Both the position numbers and the translations under genes were made by a program. Positions 61,801-63,606 of a DNA stretch of 64,000 nt are shown here, piece by piece. Each line of letters begins with the position of its first letter. Within the stretch, counting starts at the first letter, position 1. The stretch spans positions 64,356,867-64,420,866 of the forward strand of contig OZ020303.1 of assembly GCA_963971305.1 (NCBI GenBank), given 5' to 3'. Below the pieces are notes generated by a model, which saw nothing but the letters and a program-made list of their open reading frames with translations, was not told where the DNA came from and made no database searches. The stretch comes from Arcuatula senhousia. Its lineage: Eukaryota > Mollusca > Bivalvia > Mytilida > Mytilidae.

Positions 61801-63606
61801 ATGTCAAAAGTCCGAAAGGGCAGAGACAAAACCAGTAAACACCAACAAGAACAGGACAAAAACAGACAACATGTAAAACATGGAAACACAAAACAACTGA
61901 ATATCAATCAACAACGCGAACTCCAGTCGAAACAAGATTGAACTCATGTGCTCCGGAAGTGTAAGCAGTTCCTGCTTGCTATAGCACACCCGTCGCGTTG
62001 CCAATAGTCCATTCAGCGTGTCAAATCCGGTAAAGGAAGACAAAACAAAACCCTAAGACAAACCAACATCTGCACTCATCTGAGAGATCGAAATCCCATA
62101 TTTGTCTATAAGAGCATGATGTCTTCCGTAAAATTTCTTGAGTGAAGACAGCAACCGAGGAGCAACATAACCCTGTGTGAGCAATTTTTGCGTCAGACGT
62201 GTCGCTCTGCTAAGGAAATCGATGTAAGTCCCGCATGCTCGGTGATTAAAGTTTTGACTGACATTGGAAAAGGAGGCATGGTAGGATCGGACAATTTTGC
62301 CTCCTGCATGTGGAGCCTACGAATCCTACTATTATCGAGACAAGCAGATGGGTTCTTTAACATGCTAGGAAGTTGACATAAGGTGCACCACTATTGTTTG
62401 CGGTCAGGATTTCCACATTTTAGCCTGACGTCTTCGGCATTCATTATGACAGGGAAGTCCCATTCAACCATGCTTTAAACACACGTGTCAGTCGTCTTGA
62501 GGGTAAATAGTTCTTAACCGATGTTAGGTTTCTGTGTGCTTTTAGTGGACTTTTACTTACAAGCTTAGCGCTGAAACCTGCTTATAAGTTTCTGTGCGTG
62601 TTTTATGTTGTTGTGTGTTTTCTTTCGTTATGATGATTTTTTGTCTACCGGTTTTGTCTTTGTCTTTACGGTCTTATGATGTTGATTACCCCTTTGGTAC
62701 ATCTTTGCTTCTTTTAGACTCTATTCGCCTATATAAAGTGTTAGTAAAAATTATCTGGCCCGATACGCGTGTTCCTTGGAGTGAACTCTCAAGTTTATAA
62801 ATCAATAGTTATCATAGCGTTTAGAGAATATGCATAAGTCGTTAAAGAAGTGATGGATAACGAACCCACAAAAACAGTTACTTTGTATTTTGAAAGCTGC
62901 TGGTACATCAGATGCCTTCGAAGGAAATCACATGCCTGGTCGCCTGATTTGTCTGTCATTAAAATTTCTCACTGTATAAATTATAATCTGTCTGAAACAC
63001 CTGGTTTCTTTCCTAATGTATTGCATATGGTTGATATAGTTAGCTTCCCTGTTTGAAGTAATTTTCTATTAATACTTTTAGTTTGTTTTGATTAAAATAC
63101 TTCTGGCAAGAGGTGACTTTTTAAAATAGGAATACTAGTATACAACATCAGTTGATAACTCAAATTTTGTGCTTTATACCAGTTTGACATTTGTATTTGA
63201 AAAATGTAACATCTGTATTCTAAGTTCCAATGAGGTTGTCAACAAAAAGGCTATACAAATTTTTAACCATGAACCACACCTTATTTTCAAATAGCTTTAA
63301 AAATCAGACAGTGATAAATTTGACGATAGATTTCAAATCCCGATCTTGTAACCATGGTTTCTTCATTTCTATTGGCTTGAAAATAAACTATATAAGACGA
63401 TACGGTTAAAACACCTTTTAGATAATATTTGTTGATATTACAGATAACGTAAACAGTGGAAAAGTGTTTTTGACTAAATTGTATTGAATTGATGAAATTA
63501 GAAAAAAAATATGCAATCGTTTGGCTTTTTTTCAGATTCAACTCAATAGTTTTCAGATTAATGGCGAATTGGTTACATGTAGCATTGTACCAACAGTTGA
63601 TGGTTG
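15793..63606 (+). CDS. Plexin-like semaphorin receptor gene, 25 coding exons, 3' end beyond window
   Basis: Plexins are single-pass receptors for semaphorins whose cytoplasmic GAP domain acts on Rap/Ras-type GTPases. Coding exons: 15793-16824, 23104-23286, 24772-24912, 25231-25331, 26084-26189, 28858-29017, 40788-40872, 42772-42898, 43239-43346, 45136-45243, 46391-46496, 46941-47122, 47688-47827, 48186-48300, 52493-52638, 54564-54743, 55389-55458, 55762-55977, 56353-56517, 57556-57781, 59156-59304, 59684-59814, 60535-60594, 61006-61077, 63536-63606. All junctions are AG/GT and in phase. Domains: signal peptide 1-21, sema about 30-452, PSI1 453-500, PSI2 near 598-645, PSI3 near 753-800, IPT units 814-1175, helix about 1176-1204, GAP start from 1233. 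The sequence is divergent from vertebrate plexins, and I cannot assign it to A or B class. The remaining GAP, Rho-binding region and stop are not in the window. Confidence 0.9.
16831..19132. other. First part of plexin intron 1, AT-rich
   Basis: No exon candidates seen. A possible small inverted-repeat element lies at about 17643-18051, with aggcagagc on the left and gctctgcct on the right, but only the 9-bp ends match and no duplication is visible. Confidence 0.35.
19133..20841. mobile_element. 1.7-kb inverted-repeat element with C/G-run termini
   Basis: The left end CCGGTGTTCTATTGTGGC pairs with a right end reading inward CCGGTGTTATATTGCCAT. Both ends then carry repeated blocks of the kind tttcccccatgc and gatcgatccag, with runs of seven or more C (left) or G (right). 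The interior is AT-rich with no convincing coding frame. No clear target duplication. Confidence 0.6.
21120..21176 (-). mobile_element. hAT-type transposon terminus
   Basis: On the minus strand the sequence from 21176 begins with CAGTGGCGGATCCAGAGGGG and runs into a long G tract. CAGTGGCGGATCCAG is a widespread hAT terminal repeat in animals (recall). The opposite end was not found in the window, so this is a solo or truncated copy. Confidence 0.5.
21177..21235 (-). pseudogene. Short coding-like fragment, same as in 22831-23028
   Basis: Minus-strand reading gives HESKRSSNSIISVAQ, against YESKRSRNSIISLARS in the copy at 22831-23028. Substitutions between them look conservative, so the similarity is probably coding. 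The protein is not recognised. Confidence 0.35.
21906..22097. mobile_element. hAT-like MITE with 8-bp target duplication (192 bp)
   Basis: The ends CACAGGCGTTTGGGTCCAGG and its reverse complement match exactly. AACAAAAT flanks both sides (21898-21905 and 22098-22105). An 8-bp duplication fits the hAT superfamily. The right arm is partly duplicated in tandem (tgtatatacacgttattcat occurs twice). Confidence 0.75.
22360..22482. mobile_element. Small hairpin MITE with CATGGCAAAATCTGTAT ends
   Basis: The left arm catggcaaaatctgtatcgcatg pairs with catgcaatacagattttgccatg on the right. The centre contains another hairpin (ctccggctgttggccctcgg region). The flanks suggest a TA duplication, but the alignment is ambiguous. 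Confidence 0.55.
22505..22640 (+). repeat. tRNA-derived SINE-like repeat, diverged
   Basis: The layout matches the 3.5-kb SINE: A-box-like gggccgagtggcttaagtcg, gttgccattgatgtgac, a decayed B box ggtttgcatccc, and the tail string tttgcagctcat. It is followed directly by the 3' end of a Penelope-like fragment. Confidence 0.4.
22648..22812 (-). repeat. Penelope-like element 3' end fragment
   Basis: Reverse complement of the 3' tail of the 30118-32958 element: agaagcagaggtacc, ccgaaagggcagagacaaaac and cgcgaactccag occur in the expected order. No reverse transcriptase sequence remains. Confidence 0.7.
22831..23028 (-). pseudogene. Unrecognised minus-strand coding-like fragment in intron 1
   Basis: A 65-codon minus frame containing KMPLAKGTLSLIMLINDS and ESKRSRNSIISLARSIER. 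A second short copy of the middle part exists at 21177-21235. It ends just before plexin exon 2. It may be a remnant of a transposon-encoded or captured protein. Function unknown. Confidence 0.3.
23104..23286 (+). CDS. Plexin-like exon 2: end of the sema propeller
   Basis: 61 codons, phase 0 to phase 0. Acceptor ggatctttttcag; donor ACG|GTATTT. Begins FCIQINGS, where other plexins have the conserved FCG step of the sema domain, and ends with ALYLGTETGKIVT, matching the propeller strand with a GT.xG.[IL] pattern. A second AG 12 bases in would also keep frame; the first has the better pyrimidine tract and keeps the conserved FC. Confidence 0.88.
23320..24030 (-). pseudogene. Degenerate Penelope-like fragment, second subfamily
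   Basis: On the minus strand, 24028-23663 gives broken frames including LDLHLEFD and NFQIINFPNLQSNIPTS, which align with the RT C-terminal region of the element at 30118-32958. The part at 23340-23660 matches 1440-1860. At least two frames are needed to follow it. Confidence 0.6.
24031..24771. other. Rest of plexin intron 2
   Basis: AT-rich. A 72-codon frame at 24296-24514 has no recognised domain. Nothing else seen. Confidence 0.35.
24772..24912 (+). CDS. Plexin-like exon 3: last sema blade
   Basis: 47 codons, phase 0 to 0. Acceptor attttttaaag; donor AAA|GTGAGT. The segment ITGIEADSQSIYVMSETK matches the conserved plexin sequence just before the first PSI domain, which has a similar LY(I/L)(M/L)SE motif. 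Confidence 0.9.
25231..25331 (+). CDS. Plexin-like exon 4: PSI domain 1
   Basis: 33 codons plus two bases. Acceptor tttattttcag; donor AAAAG|GTCAGA. Contains GDCSFYHNCSSCLLSFNPFC followed by GW, the cysteine pattern of a PSI domain. I end it at 25331 because this gives phase 2, needed by exon 5, and puts the expected Arg-Cys after the GW motif. Reading on reaches a stop 42 bases later. Confidence 0.85.
25332..26083. other. Plexin intron 4
   Basis: AT-rich; nothing recognised. Confidence 0.4.
26084..26189 (+). CDS. Plexin-like exon 5: end of PSI 1 and start of the first IPT-like segment
   Basis: One base plus 35 codons; ends in phase 0 at AAT|GTAAGT. The first residue is Arg made from AG|A across the junction. 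Contains GKCIDLNVTPKSIWIEN, matching the C..L.V.P..I.V step that follows PSI 1 in plexins. The acceptor (ttttatttcattaag) is acceptable. Confidence 0.82.
26249..26397 (+). repeat. Intronic ~150-bp duplicate of 37547-37697
   Basis: From tgaccttatgtagtaaaa through tcaagctggactgccaac the two copies differ at only a few positions. They are 11.3 kb apart on the same strand in introns 5 and 6. A shorter piece also occurs at 35242-35290. Confidence 0.8.
26398..27680. other. Middle of plexin intron 5
   Basis: Mostly AT-rich unassigned DNA. It contains the 37-bp palindromic element at 26910-26946, listed separately. Confidence 0.4.
26910..26946. mobile_element. 37-bp minimal palindromic element with 7-bp target duplication
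   Basis: CATAGACCTGTA followed by a short AT centre and TACAGGTCTATG. CTTTAAT flanks it on both sides (26903-26909 and 26947-26953). It is made of little more than the terminal repeats of the element at 50862-51391. Confidence 0.7.
27690..28190 (-). repeat. Dispersed repeat, inverted copy of the 7449-7760 family
   Basis: Reads in reverse complement gtgagtgagttggtgttttac, cttgcaacgcta, ggagtgtgatgggaaac, tgtggtgcactacttgg and tcttttacgtgc. It extends further than the 7.4-kb copy (ggtcagggtttccgtattgaag and onward to about 28190). Confidence 0.55.
28515..28660. repeat. Dispersed repeat (ttttgctgcgcccgacg type)
   Basis: Shares attttgctgcgcc(t)gacg.gcgtt, tctattcaa, gcgctct and gaagagcatag with 57200-57310. 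Non-coding. Confidence 0.4.
28858..29017 (+). CDS. Plexin-like exon 6: IPT-like segment between PSI 1 and PSI 2
   Basis: 53 codons plus one base (phase 1). Acceptor gttctattacag; donor CCAG|GTATAT. Contains FELPAKYSENDGQNISCNVI and the Cys/Trp pattern of the plexin inter-PSI segment. It continues into exon 7 through a split Gly codon. Confidence 0.85.
29018..29690. other. Start of the 11.8-kb plexin intron 6
   Basis: AT-rich, nothing recognised apart from short poly-T runs. Confidence 0.4.
30120..30617 (+). pseudogene. GIY-YIG endonuclease remnant and linker of the Penelope-like element
   Basis: The frame starts at IYVGETKGRL (30117 onward) and includes RMCGHRSGINN, the tail of the YVGxT...R...H pattern of GIY-YIG nucleases; the first GIY strand is lost. 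It continues through FPFVYQHFNQPDHSI and EREEFWIRRLGTALPYGCND. It ends at a TAG (30615-30617), where the frame shifts relative to the downstream RT frame. Confidence 0.7.
30596..32677 (+). pseudogene. Penelope-like reverse transcriptase
   Basis: A 694-codon frame (stop included) continuous with the upstream endonuclease region after a one-base-type frameshift between 30596 and 30617. It shows CTC at 30964 followed by GHVITGDLNIV, then YWIPKLHKNPYKQRFIAGSS, FDFSTLYTSIPH, IGIPMGTNCAPLLADLF and the catalytic YIDDVL (about 32207), then LDLHLEIDS and the C-terminal KFYGRHHALIDKYG. The intact RT core implies recent insertion. It has no role in the plexin transcript; it sits in an intron on the same strand. 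Confidence 0.85.
32678..32958 (+). repeat. 3' tail of the Penelope-like element
   Basis: Contains gtgtgctatagcaagcagga, ctcttccggagcacctgag, ctctgccctttcggac and the terminal ggtacctctgcttct. The same strings mark fragments at 22.6, 52.8, 55.2, 56.6, 61.5 and 61.8 kb. The 79-codon frame is not considered coding. Confidence 0.75.
33216..33620. other. AT-rich intron DNA between repeats
   Basis: No feature recognised. The 95-codon frame at 33353 is hydrophobic low-complexity sequence. Confidence 0.35.
33621..35290 (+). repeat. Tandem segmental duplication, first copy (1.67 kb)
   Basis: Starts tttcaaacaaagatctatga and ends gtagagctgaatattgca. It holds one AGGTGAGC-end element with six ~155-bp monomers plus its flank. 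It is repeated from 35294 with very high identity. Confidence 0.85.
33671..35027 (+). mobile_element. Non-autonomous AGGTGAGC-end element, copy 2
   Basis: Left end ttagctcccctggaccaaag, then tgagctattgcaatcacttgg and a GTCGTC tract. Six monomers of about 155 bp follow. The right end is taggtgagcgattcaggctc with a ggctcctgggagcc hairpin. In copy 3 the left end reads AGCTCACCTGG, which is the inverse of the right end CCAGGTGAGC. Confidence 0.7.
35294..37587 (+). repeat. Tandem segmental duplication, second copy (2.29 kb)
   Basis: Same start and end strings as the copy at 33621-35290. It is longer by about 620 bp, which equals two extra 310-bp dimers in the internal array. Confidence 0.85.
35344..37329 (+). 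mobile_element. Non-autonomous AGGTGAGC-end element, copy 3 with ten monomers
   Basis: Left AGCTCACCTGG, right CCAGGTGAGC followed by gattcaggctcctgg. The tandem part shows a higher-order repeat: a monomer with cttggtaaaatgttcag and ggcgaaaaat alternates with one carrying cttgctttaatgttcag and ctacttaagttgtc. The marker ggtaaaatgt recurs at 36151, 36461 and 36771, exactly 310 apart. Confidence 0.8.
37547..37697 (+). repeat. Intronic ~150-bp duplicate of 26249-26397
   Basis: See the partner copy in intron 5. Here it forms the right flank of the second segmental copy. Confidence 0.8.
37698..37983. other. AT-rich intron spacer
   Basis: Nothing recognised. Confidence 0.4.
37984..38390 (+). mobile_element. 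Non-autonomous AGGTGAGC-end element, copy 4, short and old
   Basis: ttatctggacatactttcgg, tgagctattgtcatcacttgg, two diverged monomers, and gaggtgagcgattcaggctc at the right end. No internal expansion. Confidence 0.55.
38845..39715 (-). pseudogene. Penelope-like fragment, diverged subfamily, minus strand
   Basis: On the minus strand from about 39700 the frame reads DKASNNIVFVCKALYYNC, then LPYLYWIPNFTKNPYKERYI, MWILKNSKDLLDHFKS and FDFSTLYTTLPHEKLK. It breaks down after CRLKKK. These match the fingers/palm part of the 30-kb element but are clearly diverged. The 3' part (38845-38980) contains gcccaaattttcgg and ccttcaggggcaa, also found at 58694-58870. Confidence 0.7.
39716..40787. other. End of plexin intron 6
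   Basis: AT-rich. A pyrimidine-rich AG at 40114 is not followed by a frame that fits the neighbouring exon phases, so no exon is called. A 61-codon frame at 40178 is not recognised. Confidence 0.4.
40788..40872 (+). CDS. Plexin-like exon 7: approach to PSI domain 2
   Basis: Two bases, 27 codons, two bases. Acceptor acaatcattttttag; donor CAAAG|GTGATG. Reads GTYEFAVMFNNLTIAVDSIE then FFECKQFQ, matching the plexin strand that ends in an aromatic-x-Cys just before PSI 2. It is too short to appear as an open frame. It was found because exon 6 ends in phase 1 and exon 8 starts in phase 2, which this exon satisfies exactly. Confidence 0.85.
40873..42771. other. Plexin intron 7
   Basis: AT-rich. 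A weak inverted pair, cacggttgccatgatgg near 41028 and ccatggcaaccgtgg near 42130, could be the ends of an old element of about 1.1 kb. I do not call it. No exon seen. Confidence 0.35.
42772..42898 (+). CDS. Plexin-like exon 8: PSI domain 2
   Basis: One base plus 42 codons, ending in phase 0 at TGT|GTAAAG. The first codon is Ser (AG|T). Reads SCVECTSRQVCRW and NATC, with later VC and DC, the cysteine spacing of PSI 2. An alternative donor GTAAGA at 42854 would delete the last two conserved cysteines, so I prefer 42898. Confidence 0.82.
43239..43346 (+). CDS. Plexin-like exon 9: IPT-like segment after PSI 2
   Basis: 36 codons, phase 0 to 0. Acceptor tttttattgtag; donor TCACAG|GTATTT. Contains QCLSIIYDEENMPKYYGNSN, corresponding to the strand region after PSI 2 of plexins. 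Confidence 0.82.
43638..44782 (+). mobile_element. Non-autonomous AGGTGAGC-end element, copy 5
   Basis: ggtgagctattgccatcacttgg with GTCCGTCGTCGTC near the left, about six diverged monomers (tgcagatagagaaaagctgttgct), and ccaggtgagcgattcaggctc at the right end. It lies in plexin intron 9. Confidence 0.65.
44783..45135. other. End of plexin intron 9
   Basis: AT-rich, nothing recognised. Confidence 0.4.
45136..45243 (+). CDS. Plexin-like exon 10: IPT-like segment
   Basis: 36 codons, phase 0 to 0. Acceptor atttattgttttag; donor AAA|GTAAGT. Reads NLVCVATSLNFSSI and ENDSVFCPGF, matching the paired cysteines of the plexin segment between PSI 2 and PSI 3. Confidence 0.85.
45244..46390. other. Plexin intron 10
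   Basis: AT-rich. The 75-codon minus frame at 45893-46120 is not recognised. Confidence 0.4.
46391..46496 (+). CDS. Plexin-like exon 11: end of the segment before PSI 3
   Basis: 35 codons plus one base. Acceptor attctttttgtag; donor TTGAAG|GTAAGA. Reads FLAQLYSIRLKHNNGVHVNG, matching the strand pair with the N-G turn ahead of PSI 3. Confidence 0.83.
46941..47122 (+). CDS. Plexin-like exon 12: PSI domain 3
   Basis: Two bases plus 60 codons, ending in phase 0 at AGT|GTAAGT. Acceptor ttttttgctgcag. Reads YTCMSALRNKDSCEDC, ACLWCNENIRNRCYS and ECKHANTIC: eight cysteines with the W-C core of a PSI domain. The longer open frame upstream (from 46850) is intron read-through. Confidence 0.9.
47688..47827 (+). 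CDS. Plexin-like exon 13: IPT unit 1, first half
   Basis: 46 codons plus two bases. Acceptor gtgtctttag; donor AATGG|GTATGT. Reads VTPKSGPTNGGTVVFLNGTN then FG, the classic IPT/TIG signature P.SGP..GGT.V...G.NFG. Confidence 0.92.
48186..48300 (+). CDS. Plexin-like exon 14: IPT unit 1, second half
   Basis: One base plus 38 codons. Acceptor tttaatttcag. Reads LRCETSKVSQEEDIFTINIT. The donor AAG|GTTGGT is weaker than its neighbours but is the only GT that keeps phase 0. Confidence 0.82.
48598..49719. mobile_element. Inverted-repeat element with CCCGTAC ends (1.1 kb)
   Basis: The left end CCCGTACCAAAA and the right end, reading inward CCCGTACAGAAA, are followed on both sides by gatgc...gttagatct. 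A further internal hairpin lies at 48672-48777 (ttgcacgcaaggtttttaac / gttaaaactttgcgtgcaa). No coding frame or clear target duplication. Confidence 0.5.
50036..50240. repeat. Array of TCCATATGGA units, left arm
   Basis: Repeats of ccatatggacaaaaatgt and gaatccatatgg. Each unit is itself palindromic. Confidence 0.85.
50862..51391. mobile_element. 530-bp MITE with CATAGACCTGTATA ends and 7-bp duplication
   Basis: The left end catagacctgtatattatata and the right end tattatacaggtctatg are inverse, each with atttgcaa just inside. GTGGTGG flanks both sides (50855-50861 and 51392-51398). It shares its ends and 7-bp duplication length with the 37-bp element at 26910. Confidence 0.65.
51590..51935. 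repeat. Array of ATATGGAATCCATAACC units, right arm
   Basis: About six tandem copies of tatatggaatccataacctttt, then variants with ccatatggatcc. It pairs with the left-arm array. Confidence 0.85.
51980..52240 (-). repeat. Short fragment of the second Penelope-like subfamily 3' region
   Basis: tctaataaaggtaaaaacagaactac, gatgatcaatcac, gatcgcaatggtcgtgac and gcaggttaaatggcacc follow the order seen at 23320-23480. Confidence 0.45.
52493..52638 (+). CDS. Plexin-like exon 15: IPT unit 2, first half
   Basis: 48 codons plus two bases. Acceptor attctttttttaattttag; donor TGCAG|GTAAGG. Reads FHPNKSIQSGGRLVTISGKN then IGF, the IPT signature, and ends at MFCDQSDCVQC. Confidence 0.92.
52798..52925 (-). 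repeat. Penelope-like element 3' end fragment
   Basis: agaggcaccaatggggcattcg, tccgaaaggcc and ggtaaacacga, in reverse complement of the tail at 32.9 kb. Confidence 0.6.
52930..53777 (+). mobile_element. Non-autonomous AGGTGAGC-end element, copy 6, diverged
   Basis: tatgccatcactatgcgtcag followed by GTCCGTCGTCGTCGTCG, four to five diverged monomers, and the end gagcgattttggctcatggg. It lies in plexin intron 15. Confidence 0.55.
53778..54563. other. End of plexin intron 15
   Basis: AT-rich. A 72-codon frame at 54316-54534 is not recognised. The last 30 bases before exon 16 are purine-rich, unusual for a splice acceptor. Confidence 0.4.
54564..54743 (+). CDS. Plexin-like exon 16: IPT unit 2, second half
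   Basis: One base, 59 codons, two bases. Reads VLDNNNISCRTDKVNTPRN and ends VMDPSEIVLSNKTASVQQ, matching the y-x-DP-x-I start of the next IPT unit. The acceptor aaagaaacaccag lacks a pyrimidine tract. I accept it because the phase and the conserved ISC fit, and the only better AG nearby (54499) leads to a stop. Donor CAAAG|GTATGA. Confidence 0.78.
54744..55160. other. Start of plexin intron 16
   Basis: AT-rich, nothing recognised. Confidence 0.4.
55163..55372 (-). repeat. Penelope-like 3' fragment next to the exon 17 acceptor
   Basis: agaggcaccatcgagtgtc, ggtaaacacga, gctccggagagtaag and ctatagcacacccgt in reverse complement of the tail at 32.7-32.9 kb. It ends about 17 bases before the exon 17 boundary. 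Frames on both strands here are not coding. Confidence 0.65.
55389..55458 (+). CDS. Plexin-like exon 17: IPT unit 3, first part
   Basis: One base plus 23 codons; Ser from AG|T. Reads GGAKIKVDGQGFSNVGEVTI, the GG..I.V.G.xF IPT core. Acceptor tacgtacattgtag; donor GTG|GTAAGT. Confidence 0.88.
55762..55977 (+). CDS. Plexin-like exon 18: IPT unit 3 end and start of unit 4
   Basis: 72 codons, phase 0 to 0. Acceptor tcatctttttgtag; donor AAG|GTAAAT. Reads PCDITSDTLVECETPPF, the closing C.....L.C..P of an IPT unit, then VEYTGDPSFQHFSS leading into unit 4. Confidence 0.9.
55978..56352. other. Plexin intron 18
   Basis: AT-rich, nothing recognised. Confidence 0.4.
56353..56517 (+). CDS. Plexin-like exon 19: IPT unit 4
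   Basis: 55 codons, phase 0 to 0. Reads GHNLLQGARQEDYTILIG, then C-Y-I and AITCYPPKNV: G.NL......Y.VLIG....C and L.C.PP, as in the last plexin IPT. The acceptor tattctttgaag is short; donor ACT|GTAAGT. Confidence 0.88.
56560..56965 (+). pseudogene. Penelope-like 3' fragment with RT C-terminus
   Basis: Begins gttatgttgctcttcggttg, matching the RT C-terminus of the 30-kb element (GYVAPRLLSSLKKFYGR region). It runs through tgagtgcagatgttggtttgtcataa, the tail strings ctcttccggagcaccc and ctctgccctttcggac, and ends tacctctacttct. Diverged from the intact copy. Confidence 0.75.
57195..57310. repeat. Dispersed repeat (ttttgctacgcctgacg type)
   Basis: Same strings as 28515-28660 (gacgcgcgtt, tctattcaag, gcgctct, gaagagcatag). 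Confidence 0.4.
57556..57781 (+). CDS. Plexin-like exon 20: end of IPT 4, transmembrane helix, juxtamembrane
   Basis: 75 codons plus one base. Acceptor cttttcattatag; donor AGAAG|GTGACT. After KHVGYL-type ectodomain residues (EHVGYLKYEVE) comes a hydrophobic run VPVTIIVIVALAVSLAIAVV, then the stop-transfer KRKRR. A charged segment LKEFKLELQNREEIIKQRSR follows, probably helical, as in plexin juxtamembrane coiled coils. Confidence 0.9.
57782..58061. other. Start of plexin intron 20
   Basis: AT-rich with a small internal repeat (ctacaattatttttgaagatta twice). Confidence 0.4.
58062..58520. mobile_element. MULE-like MITE with ~70-bp inverted repeats and 9-bp duplication
   Basis: The left end CATCTTCGCTAGCCAAGGG continues through gatccgctatctctcatctt to tctagaaggattttt. 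The right end is its near-perfect reverse complement. CACCTATGA flanks both sides (58053-58061 and 58521-58529). Long terminal repeats with a 9-bp duplication are the hallmark of Mutator-like elements. No transposase. Also contains an internal gcatccaatc/gattggatgc pair. Confidence 0.8.
58694..58870 (-). repeat. Penelope-like 3' piece, same subfamily as 38845-39010
   Basis: Shared strings: ccacatttaaaaggtaaaa, gcccaaattttcgga, gtccttcttcagggg and cacatcgactgacgag. Confidence 0.6.
58871..59155. other. End of plexin intron 20
   Basis: AT-rich, nothing recognised. Confidence 0.4.
59156..59304 (+). CDS. Plexin-like exon 21: start of the GAP domain
   Basis: Two bases plus 49 codons. Acceptor tttttttttcatatcag; donor GAG|GTATAC. 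Reads EFADTQITLKDIKSDL, then RVPYWDFQMYILLQLFP, matching the plexin pattern AFAELQTDI..L......P..DY..Y....LFP. Confidence 0.93.
59305..59683. other. Plexin intron 21
   Basis: AT-rich, nothing recognised. Confidence 0.4.
59684..59814 (+). CDS. Plexin-like exon 22: GAP domain helices
   Basis: 43 codons plus two bases. Acceptor catttttccacag; donor GAAAA|GTAAGT. Reads FEKLDLLLQNKLFLKSLIQT then LDRP, matching the plexin F..LL..K.FL...I.TLE segment. Confidence 0.92.
59815..60534. other. Plexin intron 22
   Basis: AT-rich, nothing recognised. Confidence 0.4.
60535..60594 (+). CDS. Plexin-like exon 23: GAP domain, 60-bp exon
   Basis: One base, 19 codons, two bases. Acceptor ttatgctttcag; donor TTCGA|GTAAGT. 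Reads AQFGSVLSVSLLGNMRLFF, matching the plexin helix G.VAS.....L...MEYA. Too short for an open-frame track; found by phase and similarity. Confidence 0.88.
60595..61005. other. Plexin intron 23
   Basis: AT-rich, nothing recognised. Confidence 0.4.
61006..61077 (+). CDS. Plexin-like exon 24: GAP domain, up to the arginine pair
   Basis: One base, 23 codons, two bases. Acceptor ttttatgtcatag; donor AGAAG|GTTTGT. Reads DLVHCLLLEKVQSATKKQQ then KGLFR, matching L..LL.DLIEKN.......LLLRR. The second arginine of the pair is completed by the first base of exon 25. Confidence 0.87.
61078..61484. other. Start of plexin intron 24
   Basis: AT-rich, nothing recognised. Confidence 0.4.
61485..61740 (+). 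repeat. Penelope-like 3' fragment, plus strand
   Basis: gacgggtgtgctatagcaagcagg, ctcttctggagcacctgag, ccctttcggacttttgacac and ggtgcctctttgctt in tail order. It faces the next fragment tail-to-tail. Confidence 0.7.
61768..62245 (-). pseudogene. Penelope-like 3' fragment with RT C-terminus, minus strand
   Basis: Starts at the terminal agaagcagaggtacc, runs through the full tail and into RT C-terminal coding sequence (minus strand LLSSLKKFYGR, TRLTQKLLTQGYV, CGTYIDFLSRA-like). It is almost identical to the end of the 30-kb element, so it is a young 5'-truncated insertion. Confidence 0.8.
62246..62760 (+). repeat. Mixed repeat debris in intron 24
   Basis: gcactattgtttgcggtcagg, atttccacatttt and aagtcccattcaacca resemble the outer part of the 27.7-28.2 kb repeat. 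62555-62730 looks like a diverged Penelope-like tail (gttttgtctttgtctttacgg, ttggtacatctttgcttc). Confidence 0.35.
62761..63535. other. End of plexin intron 24
   Basis: AT-rich. The 68-codon frame at 62850-63056 does not fit plexin sequence or flanking exon phases. Confidence 0.4.
63536..63606 (+). CDS. Plexin-like exon 25: GAP domain after the arginine pair
   Basis: One base, 23 codons, one base (phase 1). Acceptor cgtttggctttttttcag; donor GTTG|GTATCC. Reads FNSIVFRLMANWLHVALYQQ then LMV, matching the plexin helix RR.E.V...ML.NW....LY.FL..., and breaks inside the expected Gly codon, as plexin genes do here. Reading through the donor hits a stop, so more exons must follow outside the window. 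Confidence 0.87.

Noticed and set aside
62850..63056. 68-codon frame in plexin intron 24 as a possible GAP exon
   Set aside because: No acceptor or donor in the needed phase and no similarity; exon 25 at 63536 continues the GAP helix directly.
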